Positions 26,734 through 35,397 of a stretch of DNA of 64,000 nt are shown piece by piece. The stretch covers positions 558,001 through 622,000 of the forward strand of contig NZ_LT907982.1 of assembly GCF_900230215.1 (NCBI RefSeq), given 5' to 3'. The number at the start of each line of letters is the position of its first letter. Positions within the stretch are counted from its first letter, which is position 1. The stretch comes from Jatrophihabitans sp. GAS493. GTDB lineage: Bacteria; Actinomycetota; Actinomycetes; Mycobacteriales; Jatrophihabitantaceae. The position numbers were made by a program, and so were the translations under genes. The notes beneath the pieces were generated by a model, which did no database searches, was not told where the DNA came from, and was given only the letters and a program-made list of their open reading frames with translations.

Positions 26734-28269
26734 TTAAAAGAACCCGAGGGCGTTCGGCGAGTACGAGACGAGCAGGTTCTTCGTCTGCTGGTAATGATCG
26801 AGCATCATCTTGTGGTTCTCCCGACCGATGCCCGACGCCTTGTACCCACCGAACGCGGCGCCGGCCGGATACACGTGGTAGCAGTTGGTCCAGACCCGAC
26901 CGGCCTGAATTCCGCGCCCCATCCGGAAGGCCCGAGCACCGTCTCGACTCCAGACTCCGGCACCGAGGCCGTAGAGGGTGTCGTTGGCCGTCTTCATCGC
27001 GTCGGCCTCGTCGTCGAAGCGCGTCACCGAGACGACCGGCCCGAAGATCTCCTCCTGGAAGATCCGCATCGAGTTGTTCCCCTCGAAGATCGTCGGCTGC
27101 ACGTAGTACCCCTCGGCCAGCTCGCCTGACATCTCAGCGCGCGCGCCGCCGGTGAGCACTTTCGCCCCCTCCTGCTTGCCGATGTCGAGGTAGGAGAGGA
27201 TCTTCTCCAGCTGGTCGTTGGAGGCCTGGGCGCCGAGCATTGTGTCGGTATCCAGCGGGTTTCCCTGGATGATCTTCTTGGTGCGGGCCACGGCGTCGCC
27301 CATGAACTGGTCGTAGATCGAGGACTGGACGAGGGCCCGGGACGGGCAGGTGCAGACCTCGCCCTGGTTCAGCGCGAAGAGTGTGAAGCCCTCCAACGCC
27401 TTGTCGTAGAAGGCATCCTGCTCGTTGGCGACGTCGGCGAAGAAGACGTTCGGGCTCTTGCCGCCGAGTTCAAGGGTGACCGGGATGATGTTCTGGCTGG
27501 CGTACTGCATGATGAGCCGGCCGGTGGTGGTCTCTCCGGTGAAGGCGATCTTGGCGATCCGCGGCGATGATGCGAGCGGCTTGCCCGCCTCGACCCCGAA
27601 TCCGTTGACGATGTTCAGGACGCCGGCCGGAAGCAGGTCGGCGATCAATTCCATCACCTTGAGGATCGACCACGGCGTCTGCTCGGCCGGCTTGAGGACG
27701 ACACAGTTGCCGGCCGCGAGGGCCGGGGCGAGCTTCCAGGTGGCCATCAGGATCGGGAAGTTCCACGGAATGATCTGCCCGACCACGCCGAGCGGCTCGT
27801 GGAAGTGGTAGGCCACCGTCTCCTCGTCGAGCTGCGAGAGGCTCCCCTCCTGGGCCCGGATGCAGCCGGCGAAGTAGCGGAAGTGATCGACGGCGAGCGG
27901 GAGGTCGGCAGCCAGCGACTCACGGACCGGCTTGCCGTTGTCCCAGGTCTCGGCGACCGCGAGCATCTCCAGGTTGGCCTCGATCCGGTCGGCGATTTGA
28001 TTGAGGATGTGGGCCCGCTCGGCCGGCGTGGTTCGTCCCCAGGCTCCGGCGGCTCCGTGGGCGGCGTCGAGCGCCAGGTCGATATCCCCCGCCGTGCCGC
28101 GGGCGATCTCGGTGAAGGGCTTGCCGGTGACCGGCGAGATGTTTTCGAAGTACTCCCCGTTGACCGGCGGGACCCAGTCTCCGCCGATGTAGTTGCCGTA
28201 GCGACTCTCGACGGTGACGACACTGTCAGGCTGGCCGGGTGCTGCGTAAATTGCCATTGCTGGATTCAC
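26734..28269 (-). CDS. NAD-dependent aldehyde dehydrogenase (AcoD/ExaC-like)
   Basis: A 511-residue aldehyde dehydrogenase: [20 protein letters not shown] cofactor-site region (169-188), E268 in LELGGKSPN, catalytic C306 in NQGEVCTC, and the oligomerisation tail. The length and the CTC motif match the acetaldehyde/chloroacetaldehyde group that oxidises aldehydes from alcohol catabolism. The GTG start has GAGAGG close upstream; the ATG at 28257 is an alternative. The DUF779 gene follows and a GAF regulator precedes it. Confidence 0.9.
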   Translation of the reverse strand: MNPAMAIYAAPGQPDSVVTVESRYGNYIGGDWVPPVNGEYFENISPVTGKPFTEIARGTAGDIDLALDAAHGAAGAWGRTTPAERAHILNQIADRIEANLEMLAVAETWDNGKPVRESLAADLPLAVDHFRYFAGCIRAQEGSLSQLDEETVAYHFHEPLGVVGQIIPWNFPILMATWKLAPALAAGNCVVLKPAEQTPWSILKVMELIADLLPAGVLNIVNGFGVEAGKPLASSPRIAKIAFTGETTTGRLIMQYASQNIIPVTLELGGKSPNVFFADVANEQDAFYDKALEGFTLFALNQGEVCTCPSRALVQSSIYDQFMGDAVARTKKIIQGNPLDTDTMLGAQASNDQLEKILSYLDIGKQEGAKVLTGGARAEMSGELAEGYYVQPTIFEGNNSMRIFQEEIFGPVVSVTRFDDEADAMKTANDTLYGLGAGVWSRDGARAFRMGRGIQAGRVWTNCYHVYPAGAAFGGYKASGIGRENHKMMLDHYQQTKNLLVSYSPNALGFF

Positions 28270-28367
28270 TGACCTCTCGTTGACGGCCGCGCTCAGGCGG
28301 GCGTGGAGTCGATGCCGCCGGGAGCAAAGTGGCTCCGGGTGGCTATGACCGAAAGGTAGAACCGGTG

Positions 28368-28388
28368 ACGCTGCAACTACGCTGCAAC
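28368..28388. promoter_or_regulatory. Direct repeat upstream of the aldehyde dehydrogenase
   Basis: ACGCTGCAAC occurs at 28368-28377 and again at 28379-28388 (11-bp period), about 100 bases before the dehydrogenase start in the gap after its regulator. One helical turn spacing fits side-by-side binding of a regulator. Which protein binds is not known. Confidence 0.4.
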
Positions 28389-28491
28389 GATGTGACCCGG
28401 GTAACTGGCACTCTGCCGGGCTCTCCGGTTCGTCCCGGGAAACGTCGCTCAGGCCGGCTCGATCGACGTTCAGCGGGACAAGGATGGACGC

Positions 28492-29892
28492 CTAGACCGG
28501 GGCGGCCAGCTCGCACTCCAGGCGCTCGGCCTCGGCCAACGCGATCGGGCGCAGCGGCGAGTTGGGAGGCAGCGATTCGGCCTGCCGCTGCCACATCTGT
28601 AGATCGTCGGCCCCCCAGCGGCTGCGTGTCCAGGCCACCATCAACTCGGGCTGGCCGGCACTGAGTATCGACGCCCGTAGCTGCCGCTCCAGCGACTCGC
28701 GTAGCTCCACGATGCCCGGCGCGTCGGACTGCGGGAGCAGCGGACCGTCGTAGAGCGCCAGTGCTTCACGCACCCGGCCCGCGCTGAGGTGGGCCTTGAC
28801 CGTTCGCCAGTCGGCACCCGCCTCGGCCAGCAGCCGGTACGGACGGGACTGGAGAACCTCGCGGCCGAGCAGTGCTCGCAGCCGGGTCATCTCGGCCCGC
28901 ATCGTCGAGGAGTGAGTCTGGCTGGCGTAGACCTGCACCGCGAGCTGATCACCGGTCATCCCCTCGGGGTGCTCGGCCAGCAACACCAGGATCTCCGAGT
29001 GGCGCGGACTGAGTTGAGCACTCGCCCCGTCCACGCTGACATCGGCCTCCAGGCGCCCGAGAGCCCGAAGTTGGACTCTGCTGCGGTGGGCGTTCGACGC
29101 GGGGGCGGATGGCGTCGGGCTCGCCGGGCCTGCCGGGCTTGCCGGGCTTGTCGGGCTTGTCGGGCTCCAGCCGAAGGAGACGCTCTGCCGCGCCGCCTCA
29201 GCCTGGGTCCGGGAGGCCTCTACAGCCGCGATTCGGGCCAACTCCGCCTCGGCCATCCGGGCCGCAGCCCGCACCATGCCCAGCGTCTGGGGCGAGGCGA
29301 TGGGCTCACCGCCGGTGACGTCGACGATTCCGAGGATCGCCCCGGTCTGCGGATCATGGATCGGCGCGGCGGCACAACTCCAGGGCTGTACCAGCCGGTT
29401 GAAATGCTCGCCGGCATGGATCTGAACCGCCGCGTCCAGGCGCAGCGCGGTGCCGGGGGCGTTGGTTCCGGCGTGCACCTCGTCCCAGATGGCCCCTTCG
29501 GCGAAGTGAATCCGCTCCGCTTCGCGCAGCATCGCCGGTCGGCCGCAGACCCAGAGCAGCTGCCCCTGCGCGTCGCCGACCGCCATCACCGCTTCGCAGT
29601 CCTCGGCGGCCCGTCCGAGCACGTCGTAGAGCAGCGGGAAGACCAGCGAGAGCTGGTGGGTGGAGCGGTAGGTCTCCAGATCGTCGCGTCCGAGGCCGAC
29701 CGGAGCCAGGTTCGTCTCAGCATCGACGCCGGCCGCCGCCGACCGCAGCCACGACTGCGCGACGACTGATCGCATCCAGCGCGGAACGGCGCCGGTCTCC
29801 AGGAACGCCGAATGCGCTCGTCGCAGCCCATCCAGGGTGCGATCGGTGTGAGACACAACACTAGTGAAGCGCGCGGGGCGCCGGAATGCCAC
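28492..29892 (-). CDS. GAF-domain regulator with C-terminal winged helix (aldehyde-dehydrogenase regulator)
   Basis: A 466-residue protein. The N-terminal half resembles the AcoR sensor part (VPRWMRSVVAQSWLRSAAAG; GAF about 80-220 with WSCAAAPIHDPQTGAILG). It lacks the AAA+ domain and Fis helix of true AcoR. A Ser/Pro linker of about 25 residues, encoded by a DNA repeat near 29120-29170, leads to an OmpR/SARP-like winged helix (LSPRHSEILVLLAEHPEG; TMRAEMTRLRALLG). It sits just upstream of the dehydrogenase and likely controls it. The start could be up to 12 codons downstream. Confidence 0.8.
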   Translation of the reverse strand: MAFRRPARFTSVVSHTDRTLDGLRRAHSAFLETGAVPRWMRSVVAQSWLRSAAAGVDAETNLAPVGLGRDDLETYRSTHQLSLVFPLLYDVLGRAAEDCEAVMAVGDAQGQLLWVCGRPAMLREAERIHFAEGAIWDEVHAGTNAPGTALRLDAAVQIHAGEHFNRLVQPWSCAAAPIHDPQTGAILGIVDVTGGEPIASPQTLGMVRAAARMAEAELARIAAVEASRTQAEAARQSVSFGWSPTSPTSPASPAGPASPTPSAPASNAHRSRVQLRALGRLEADVSVDGASAQLSPRHSEILVLLAEHPEGMTGDQLAVQVYASQTHSSTMRAEMTRLRALLGREVLQSRPYRLLAEAGADWRTVKAHLSAGRVREALALYDGPLLPQSDAPGIVELRESLERQLRASILSAGQPELMVAWTRSRWGADDLQMWQRQAESLPPNSPLRPIALAEAERLECELAAPV

Positions 29893-29971
29893 TGGCCGGG
29901 CGAATCCACATGGGCCAGCTAACGAAATCCAACGCGGATGCGACTTCCGCTTCGCCCAGTCGTCCTCTAAG

Positions 29972-29989
29972 TTAGGTGAGCCTTACCAA
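29972..29989. promoter_or_regulatory. IdeR/DtxR-type iron box
   Basis: TTAGGTGAGCCTTACCAA matches 15 of 19 positions of the consensus iron box (TTAGGTTAGSCTAACCTAA). It is 27 bases before the PepSY protein start, so iron-replete repression of the operon is expected. Confidence 0.75.
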
Positions 29990-29991
29990 CG

Positions 29992-30005
29992 TTAGGCATA
30001 CCTAA
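29992..30005. promoter_or_regulatory. Second iron-box-like palindrome
   Basis: TTAGGCATACCTAA has perfect TTAGG/CCTAA arms and lies 3 bases after the first box. Tandem boxes are common at strongly regulated iron promoters. Confidence 0.55.
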
Positions 30006-30015
30006 GCAGGGGACG

Positions 30016-31422
30016 ATGACGCTGAATCAGGAAACCACTCAGACGCCAGTAGTTGTTGAGCCGACGGCGGCTGGTGCCGCGAAGCGACCGGCGCGCCGCA
30101 GGACGCCGCTGCGCAAGCGGAAGCCGGTGAAGAAGACCATCACCTTCCTGCACCGCTGGACGTCGCTGGTGCTGGGACTGCTACTGCTCACCATCACCAC
30201 CAGCGGCGCGGCCGTCGTCTACACACCCGAGTGGCTGAAGCTGACGAACGCCGAGGTCTTCCAGGTAACCCGCTCCGATCACCCGATTTCAATTCCGCAG
30301 GCGATCGACATCGTCGACACCGCCCACCCGGAATTCGCGGCGGCCGGTGCCAACGTCTACTCGGGTCTGTACGAGATCACCTCCGCCGACGACGACGCCC
30401 ACCCGGGCTTCTGGGGCGTCGACCCGGGCAGCGGCCGGATCACCGGCTACACCAACCCGAACAGCGGGTTCATGGCCTTCATGAACCAGATCCACGAGTG
30501 CTTCTTCACCTGCGACGACTACCCGGGCTACGTCCCGTTCCTGGAGAAGCCAGCGCCGACGCTCGGGATGCACTGGATGAAGGACGTCACCTGGGCCGGA
30601 TTCATCCTGGGCGCGACCGGAATCTTCCTGCTCTTTCTGGCCCTGTCGGGCGTCTGGCTCTGGTGGCCCGGCCTGAAGAAGTGGACGCACGGCTTCCGGG
30701 TGCGCTGGAAGAAGGGCCGCTACGCCCGCGACTACGACCTGCACCAGGTGATCGGCATGGCCGCCGTGCCGTTCCTGCTGATCTGGGGCCTCACCGGCGC
30801 CGGATTCGAGTTCCACTGGGTGAGCACCGCCTGGTACGCCACCACCGGCGGCCAGCAGCCCCCGGACTATGAGTCGTTCACCTCCAATGAGGTCAAGGAT
30901 CCGAAGACCCCGGACATCGGTATGGCGGCCGCGATCACCTCAGCCCGGACGCTGGCCGGCGACGCCAAGCTGGTCTACGCGTCATCCCCGGCGGCCGACG
31001 ACCCGACGGCGACCTACAACTTCTACTTCGCCAAGGGATTCGACCAGTACCAGCATGGTGCCTACCCCGGTGAGTACGGCGTCGATGTCGACCGGCATGA
31101 CGCCAGCCGGGTACACGCCGACGACCTCGGCCACGCGGCAACGCTCTCCAACCAGCTCTACGACAACTGGGGTGCGCCGATGTTCCACTACGGCCAATCC
31201 GTCAACGGCTGGTGGCGGATCCCGTGGTTCCTCTTCGGGCTGACGCCGATTCTGCTCGCCGTCACCGGAGTCTCGACGTGGCTGGCCAAGCGCGGGGTGA
31301 AGAAGCGGCGCCTGCAGGCCCGCAAGGCGCGGGAGTCGGCGCTGACGCAGTCGGCCGGTGAACCGACACCGCTCGACGAGCAGCACTCCCTGGCCGACGC
31401 CGGCCGGCCGGCCGGTGATTGA
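30016..31422 (+). CDS. PepSY-associated transmembrane protein (iron-regulated)
   Basis: A 468-residue protein with four main membrane helices (near 43-67, 195-220, 240-262 and 395-415) and PepSY domains in the outer loops. Features: FLHRWTSLVLGLLLLTITTSG, HWMKDVTWAGFILGATG, the Trp-rich GVWLWWPGLKKW, and DYDLHQVIGMAAVP with conserved histidines. Family members cluster with siderophore or haem uptake and ferric reduction. It is preceded by AGGGGA and two iron boxes, so iron-starvation expression is inferred. Confidence 0.85.
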   Translation: MTLNQETTQTPVVVEPTAAGAAKRPARRRTPLRKRKPVKKTITFLHRWTSLVLGLLLLTITTSGAAVVYTPEWLKLTNAEVFQVTRSDHPISIPQAIDIVDTAHPEFAAAGANVYSGLYEITSADDDAHPGFWGVDPGSGRITGYTNPNSGFMAFMNQIHECFFTCDDYPGYVPFLEKPAPTLGMHWMKDVTWAGFILGATGIFLLFLALSGVWLWWPGLKKWTHGFRVRWKKGRYARDYDLHQVIGMAAVPFLLIWGLTGAGFEFHWVSTAWYATTGGQQPPDYESFTSNEVKDPKTPDIGMAAAITSARTLAGDAKLVYASSPAADDPTATYNFYFAKGFDQYQHGAYPGEYGVDVDRHDASRVHADDLGHAATLSNQLYDNWGAPMFHYGQSVNGWWRIPWFLFGLTPILLAVTGVSTWLAKRGVKKRRLQARKARESALTQSAGEPTPLDEQHSLADAGRPAGD

Positions 31423-31780
31423 GTCCCTCAACCTGGCGACGATTCTCTACGCAGTGGGTCTGGCGCTCTGGTGCCTGATCTGCGCCGTCGGCAACCGGCC
31501 ACGACCGCCGGCCTTCGTGGCGGCGCTGATCGTGCTGGAGGTCGGGGTCGTGTTGCAGGCACTCCTCGACGTCGCCGCGCTGCTGCGCGGCGACCACGGC
31601 GATGACGTGGCGACGAACGTCGGGTACCTCATCACCAGCGTGCTGATCCTGCCGGTGACGGCCCTCGCCGTGCGGATGGACCGCGGTCGCTGGGGGAGCG
31701 CCGCCCTCGCCGTCGGCTGTCTGCTGCTGGCCGTCGTCTCCGCGCGGCTGCTGCAGACGCTGGGGGCGACCGATGGGTGA
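31415..31780 (+). CDS. Small integral membrane protein
   Basis: A 121-residue protein with four predicted helices (ATILYAVGLALWCLICAVG, FVAALIVLEVGVVLQALL and two more). No family is recognised. The GTG start overlaps the PepSY stop by 8 bases, so it belongs to the iron-controlled operon. Confidence 0.7.
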   Translation: MIESLNLATILYAVGLALWCLICAVGNRPRPPAFVAALIVLEVGVVLQALLDVAALLRGDHGDDVATNVGYLITSVLILPVTALAVRMDRGRWGSAALAVGCLLLAVVSARLLQTLGATDG

Positions 31781-32213
31781 GGTCACGACCACGCGCGCGG
31801 TCGGCCCCGGGCGGGTGCTCGCGGTGGCCTACGGCTTCTTCACGCTGGCCGCCGGCGCCCGCAGCGGGGTGCAGCTCGCCACTCACTTCGACGAGGCGCC
31901 GCTGGCCTACCTGCTCTCCGCTGCGGCCGCCCTGATCTACCTCACCGCGACGATTCTCATCCTGCGGGTCGAGGCCGATCCGACTCCGCAACGGGTCGCG
32001 CTGGCCCGTCGACTCTGTTTCGTCGAGCTGGGCGGGGTTCTCCTGGTCGGGCTGACCAGCGTGATACTCCCGGCGTCTTTCCCGGACGCGACGGTCTGGT
32101 CCCTCTTCGGCTCCGGCTACGCGTTCGTACCGGCCGCGCTGCCGGTGCTGGCCCTACTCTGGCTGCACCGCGCAGAGCATCCCGCAGCGGAGTCGGCCGC
32201 CGGCCCTGAATAG
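31773..32213 (+). CDS. Integral membrane protein
   Basis: A 146-residue protein with four predicted helices (VLAVAYGFFTLAAGARSGVQ, AYLLSAAAALIYLTATILI and two more). Function is unknown. It overlaps the preceding gene by 8 bases and is third in the iron-box operon. The two small membrane proteins may form a complex with the PepSY protein; this is inference. Confidence 0.72.
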   Translation: MGEVTTTRAVGPGRVLAVAYGFFTLAAGARSGVQLATHFDEAPLAYLLSAAAALIYLTATILILRVEADPTPQRVALARRLCFVELGGVLLVGLTSVILPASFPDATVWSLFGSGYAFVPAALPVLALLWLHRAEHPAAESAAGPE

Positions 32214-32243
32214 GTCCCCGGCTGTGAGTAGTCCCGAGTGGGT

Positions 32244-32705
32244 TTAGCTGTAACGAGTCTGCAGCCCGCGCAGGGTCGATTCGATGCCGGCCGCATTCTG
32301 TTTGGGAAAGCCCAGCAGTTCGTAGACCTTGGTGCGCGACGACCCGGCCGCGCCGTAATCGAAGGTCTCGGTGACCAGGGTCTGCTCCGGACTCAGGGGT
32401 GTGAATTCCCAGCGCCACCGGTGCCCGAGCGGGTGCCGCCACTCGACGACGCGCCCCTCGTCGAAGTCGGTCACCCGGCTGGTGATCCGGTAGCCGAGGC
32501 CGTACATCTTCATCTTCACCGAGAACTTCTCCCCCTTGGCCAGCCGAGACGGGCCGGAGACCGTGTCGTGCACCGTGCCCGAACCGTCGAGCTCGGCGTG
32601 CCGGTGCGGGTCGGCCACCATCTCGAAGAGCTCGCCCACAGGGGCGGCGATGGTGGCGCTGCGGCTGACCCGGTGGGCGCCGGTGTTCACGCTGGAGATC
32701 GTCAT
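32244..32705 (-). CDS. SRPBCC/polyketide-cyclase-like protein
   Basis: A 153-residue START-like protein (RSATIAAPVGELFEMVADPH, FDEGRVVEWRHPLGHRWRWE, TLVTETFDYGAAG). These bind hydrophobic ligands in a deep pocket. Single gene with no informative partner. It is divergent from the LigD-type gene. Confidence 0.82.
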   Translation of the reverse strand: MTISSVNTGAHRVSRSATIAAPVGELFEMVADPHRHAELDGSGTVHDTVSGPSRLAKGEKFSVKMKMYGLGYRITSRVTDFDEGRVVEWRHPLGHRWRWEFTPLSPEQTLVTETFDYGAAGSSRTKVYELLGFPKQNAAGIESTLRGLQTRYS

Positions 32706-32780
32706 GACCAGACGCTACCCAGCCGGCGGCCAAGCCAACCGAGAAGAGAGCACGGTCATGCTCGGGCTAGCGTCGAGCAC

Positions 32781-33152
32781 GTGACGTCAGCCGAACAGCC
32801 AGCCCGCCGGGCCTTCGTGCTGCACGATCACCGCAAGCCCAGGCCGCACTTCGACCTCCGTCTGGAGGAGAACGGGGTGCTGACCTCGTGGGCGGTTCCC
32901 CGCGGGCTGCCGACCAGCAGCCGCGAGAACCGGCTGGCGATCGCGGTTCCCGACCACGCCCTGGAGCACCTGACCTACACCGACGCCGACAAGTCGATCG
33001 CCGACACCGGCTGGTGGGAGGAAGTCGACCGAACCGAACGGCGCCTGCTCTTCACCCTGCACGGGCAGACCGGCTCACACCGGTACGCGCTGATCCGCAC
33101 CGATGCCGGCTGGCTGCTGCACCTGACCAAGGATCAGCCCGAAGCCCGTTGA
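32781..33152 (+). CDS. Stand-alone LigD-type 3'-phosphoesterase domain protein
   Basis: A 123-residue protein equal to the phosphoesterase (PE) domain of bacterial LigD. It has HFDLRLEENGVLTSWAVPRG with H23, D25 and R27, then the later WWEEVDR and LLHLTKD elements. In full LigD this domain trims 3' ends during non-homologous end joining. Here it is a single domain with no ligase or polymerase domain next to it. The GTG at 32781 is chosen because upstream in-frame sequence is antisense of the SRPBCC gene. Confidence 0.75.
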   Translation: MTSAEQPARRAFVLHDHRKPRPHFDLRLEENGVLTSWAVPRGLPTSSRENRLAIAVPDHALEHLTYTDADKSIADTGWWEEVDRTERRLLFTLHGQTGSHRYALIRTDAGWLLHLTKDQPEAR

Positions 33153-33198
33153 CGCTTCATCGACCCGAATCCGCGAAGCACACGCCAAGCCGGCCGGG

Positions 33199-33801
33199 CT
33201 AACTCGGTTTACGCAGGACGGTCACCGCGAACGAGCTGTCCGGCTGCCAGGGACGCAGGTCCCAGGTCGCGAAGCGATGCTCGAGGCGAAGGCCCACGGC
33301 GGCGACATCGCCGTCGAAATCGACCAGCGGGTAGCCACGCTCCACCCCGAAACCGGTGACGGCGAAACCGTCCGGACGTAGATGTCGAGTGATCGACGCG
33401 AGCACCCGTCGTTCCGTCCCCGGGGCGACGAAGGGCAGGACGTTCCCCGCGACCACCGCCGCGTCGAACAGCTGCGGTTCACCGAGCGCAGCCAGGTCGA
33501 GGTCGGCCAGATCGGCCACCAGCCACGTTGACCCGGGGTGATCCACCACGGCCGCCTCGATGAGCTCGGCGTCGGCGTCCACTCCCACTACCTCGTGTCC
33601 GCGCGTTGCCAGTTCCGCGCCGACCCGGCCGGGACCACAGCCGGCGTCGAGCACCCGGGAACCGGGGACGAGCATCGCGTCCAGCATCCGAGCCTCGCCG
33701 GCCAGGTCCGCCCCATCGGCCGCCATCTTGCGGAATCGCTCGATGTACCAGCGGGAGTGATTGGCATCGTGTTCAGTAACCCAGCGGGTCGGCTCGCTCA
33801 C
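33199..33801 (-). CDS. Class I SAM-dependent methyltransferase
   Basis: A 200-residue methyltransferase: motif I VLDAGCGPGRVGAELA, then GVDADAELIEAA and FDAAVVAGNVLPFV. The GTG at 33801 (VSEPTRWVTEHDANHSRWY) is preferred; the longer frame adds an unrelated Arg/Pro-rich head. The substrate is unknown. Confidence 0.8.
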   Translation of the reverse strand: MSEPTRWVTEHDANHSRWYIERFRKMAADGADLAGEARMLDAMLVPGSRVLDAGCGPGRVGAELATRGHEVVGVDADAELIEAAVVDHPGSTWLVADLADLDLAALGEPQLFDAAVVAGNVLPFVAPGTERRVLASITRHLRPDGFAVTGFGVERGYPLVDFDGDVAAVGLRLEHRFATWDLRPWQPDSSFAVTVLRKPS

Positions 33802-33935
33802 GCCCTCAGGGTAGCCGCGAGGCCGGGGTGATTCGCGTCGCTGCTTATTGGAAACCGTCACCCCCTCTGCCACGATCAGACGATTCGTCGCGCCGGTGCG
33901 TCACCTCACCAGCGTCTGCCGAGCCGGGGAGCCCG

Positions 33936-34661
33936 ATGAGCGACCGACCGCCCAAAGCCGCAATGCTGATCGCCCAGCGAATCGTGCAGGACGTCGTGCG
34001 TTCCGGCATGCGCCCCGGTGACCTGCTGCCACCGGAACGGGCCATGCTCGCCGAGTACGACGCCGGTCGCGGGACGCTGCGCGAGGCGCTGCGACTGCTC
34101 GAATTCCAGGGGGTGATCTCGCTGAAGCCGGGCCCGGGGGGTGGCCCGGTCGTGCAGAGCCCGCCGGCGGAGCACCTGGGGAGCACACTGACCTTGCTGA
34201 TGCAGCTCAACCAGGCGCCGTACCGGGTGATCGTCGAGGTTAGAGCCGCACTGGAGCCGATGATCAGCCGGCTGGCGGCCGAACGAATCGCGGCACCGGC
34301 CCTGACCGAGCTCGGCACCACCATCGAGGCGATGCGCAGCGACCTTGATGATCGGGACGCGTTCCTGGAGTCCAACCGCCGCTTCCACGATGTCATCGCC
34401 CGGGCCTCGGGGAATGTCCTCTTCGCCTACATCGTCGAATCGCTCCTCGGCATCCTCGACGGCACAGCGATCGGCATCGACTACCCGCGCAAACGCCGGG
34501 TCGCAATCCTGAAGGCGCATGAGCTCATCCTCGACGCCCTGCGCCGGGCAGACCCGGAGGCGGCCGAGGCCGGAATGCGGGCCCACATCGAGGCCTACAA
34601 CCACTACGCGCAGCAGCACTTCCCGGAGGTGCTCGAAGAGACGATCACCTGGGCCGGTTGA
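33936..34661 (+). CDS. FadR-subfamily GntR regulator
   Basis: A 241-residue regulator: winged helix at residues 10-75 (RIVQDVVRSGMRPGDLLPPE, GRGTLREALRLLEFQGVIS) and an FCD ligand domain with NRRFHDVIARASGN and HELILDALRRAD. GGGGAG precedes the ATG at 33936, and in-frame sequence above it is not protein-like. Its ligand, usually a small acid or metal-bound metabolite, is unknown. Confidence 0.85.
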   Translation: MSDRPPKAAMLIAQRIVQDVVRSGMRPGDLLPPERAMLAEYDAGRGTLREALRLLEFQGVISLKPGPGGGPVVQSPPAEHLGSTLTLLMQLNQAPYRVIVEVRAALEPMISRLAAERIAAPALTELGTTIEAMRSDLDDRDAFLESNRRFHDVIARASGNVLFAYIVESLLGILDGTAIGIDYPRKRRVAILKAHELILDALRRADPEAAEAGMRAHIEAYNHYAQQHFPEVLEETITWAG

Positions 34662-34758
34662 GCACATCGCTGCTGACCGGCGGCGGCTAGCGGTAGCATT
34701 CGGCCGGTGGCCGGTGGTGATCAGCGCCGCTGACTGCAAGTCGAGCGAGGGATGAATA

Positions 34759-35388
34759 GTGCCTGATACGCCCTGGGATGTCATCCACGCGGAGCGACGC
34801 CTGCTGGCCACCGACCTCGCGAAGCTGCCGCCGGCGCAGTGGGAGGTCCGGTCGCTGTGCACCGACTGGAGCGTGTACCAGGCCTTCGGCCACATCACCT
34901 CCACCGCGAAGATGAGCCCGCGCCGCTTCGTCGCCGGGTTCGTCAGGTCCGGCTTCAACTTCGAGCGCTTCTCGGCCAAGGGGATCCAGGCCGAGACGGC
35001 CGACGGACCAGCCGCCACACTCGCCGAATTTCAGACGCATCTCGACGACGAGACCTCCCCGCCGGGGCCGATCGAGGCGATGGTTGGCGAAATCATCGTG
35101 CACGGAGAGGACATTCGCCGGCCGCTCGGCATCGCGCACTCCTACCCGCAGGAGGCGGTGCTGCGGGTGGCCCAGTTCTACGTCGGCTCGAACGCGCTCG
35201 TCGGCAGCAAGCGGCGGATCGCCGGGGTGAAGCTCGTCGCGACCGATGAGGACTGGACTCACGGCACCGGCCCGCGGGTGACCGGTCCGCTGCTGTCACT
35301 GGTGCTCGCAATGACCGGTCGCAGCGCCGCCCTGGTCGATCTGGACGGCGACGGCGTACCGCTGCTGGACGAGCGCAGCAAGGCCTGA
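34759..35388 (+). CDS. Maleylpyruvate-isomerase-family mycothiol-dependent protein
   Basis: A 209-residue DinB-fold protein of the TIGR03083 type: AERRLLATDLAKLPPAQWEV, SLCTDWSVYQAFGHITST, and EIIVHGEDIRRPLG with the conserved His/Asp. The family uses mycothiol, the thiol of actinobacteria. It starts with GTG 97 bases after the FadR gene and may be its target. The reaction is unknown. Confidence 0.82.
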   Translation: MPDTPWDVIHAERRLLATDLAKLPPAQWEVRSLCTDWSVYQAFGHITSTAKMSPRRFVAGFVRSGFNFERFSAKGIQAETADGPAATLAEFQTHLDDETSPPGPIEAMVGEIIVHGEDIRRPLGIAHSYPQEAVLRVAQFYVGSNALVGSKRRIAGVKLVATDEDWTHGTGPRVTGPLLSLVLAMTGRSAALVDLDGDGVPLLDERSKA

Positions 35389-35397
35389 CCGTACAGC

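Noticed and set aside
29109-29175. CRISPR-like short repeats near 29120-29170
   Set aside because: They are contiguous 9-base linker-coding repeats without spacers.
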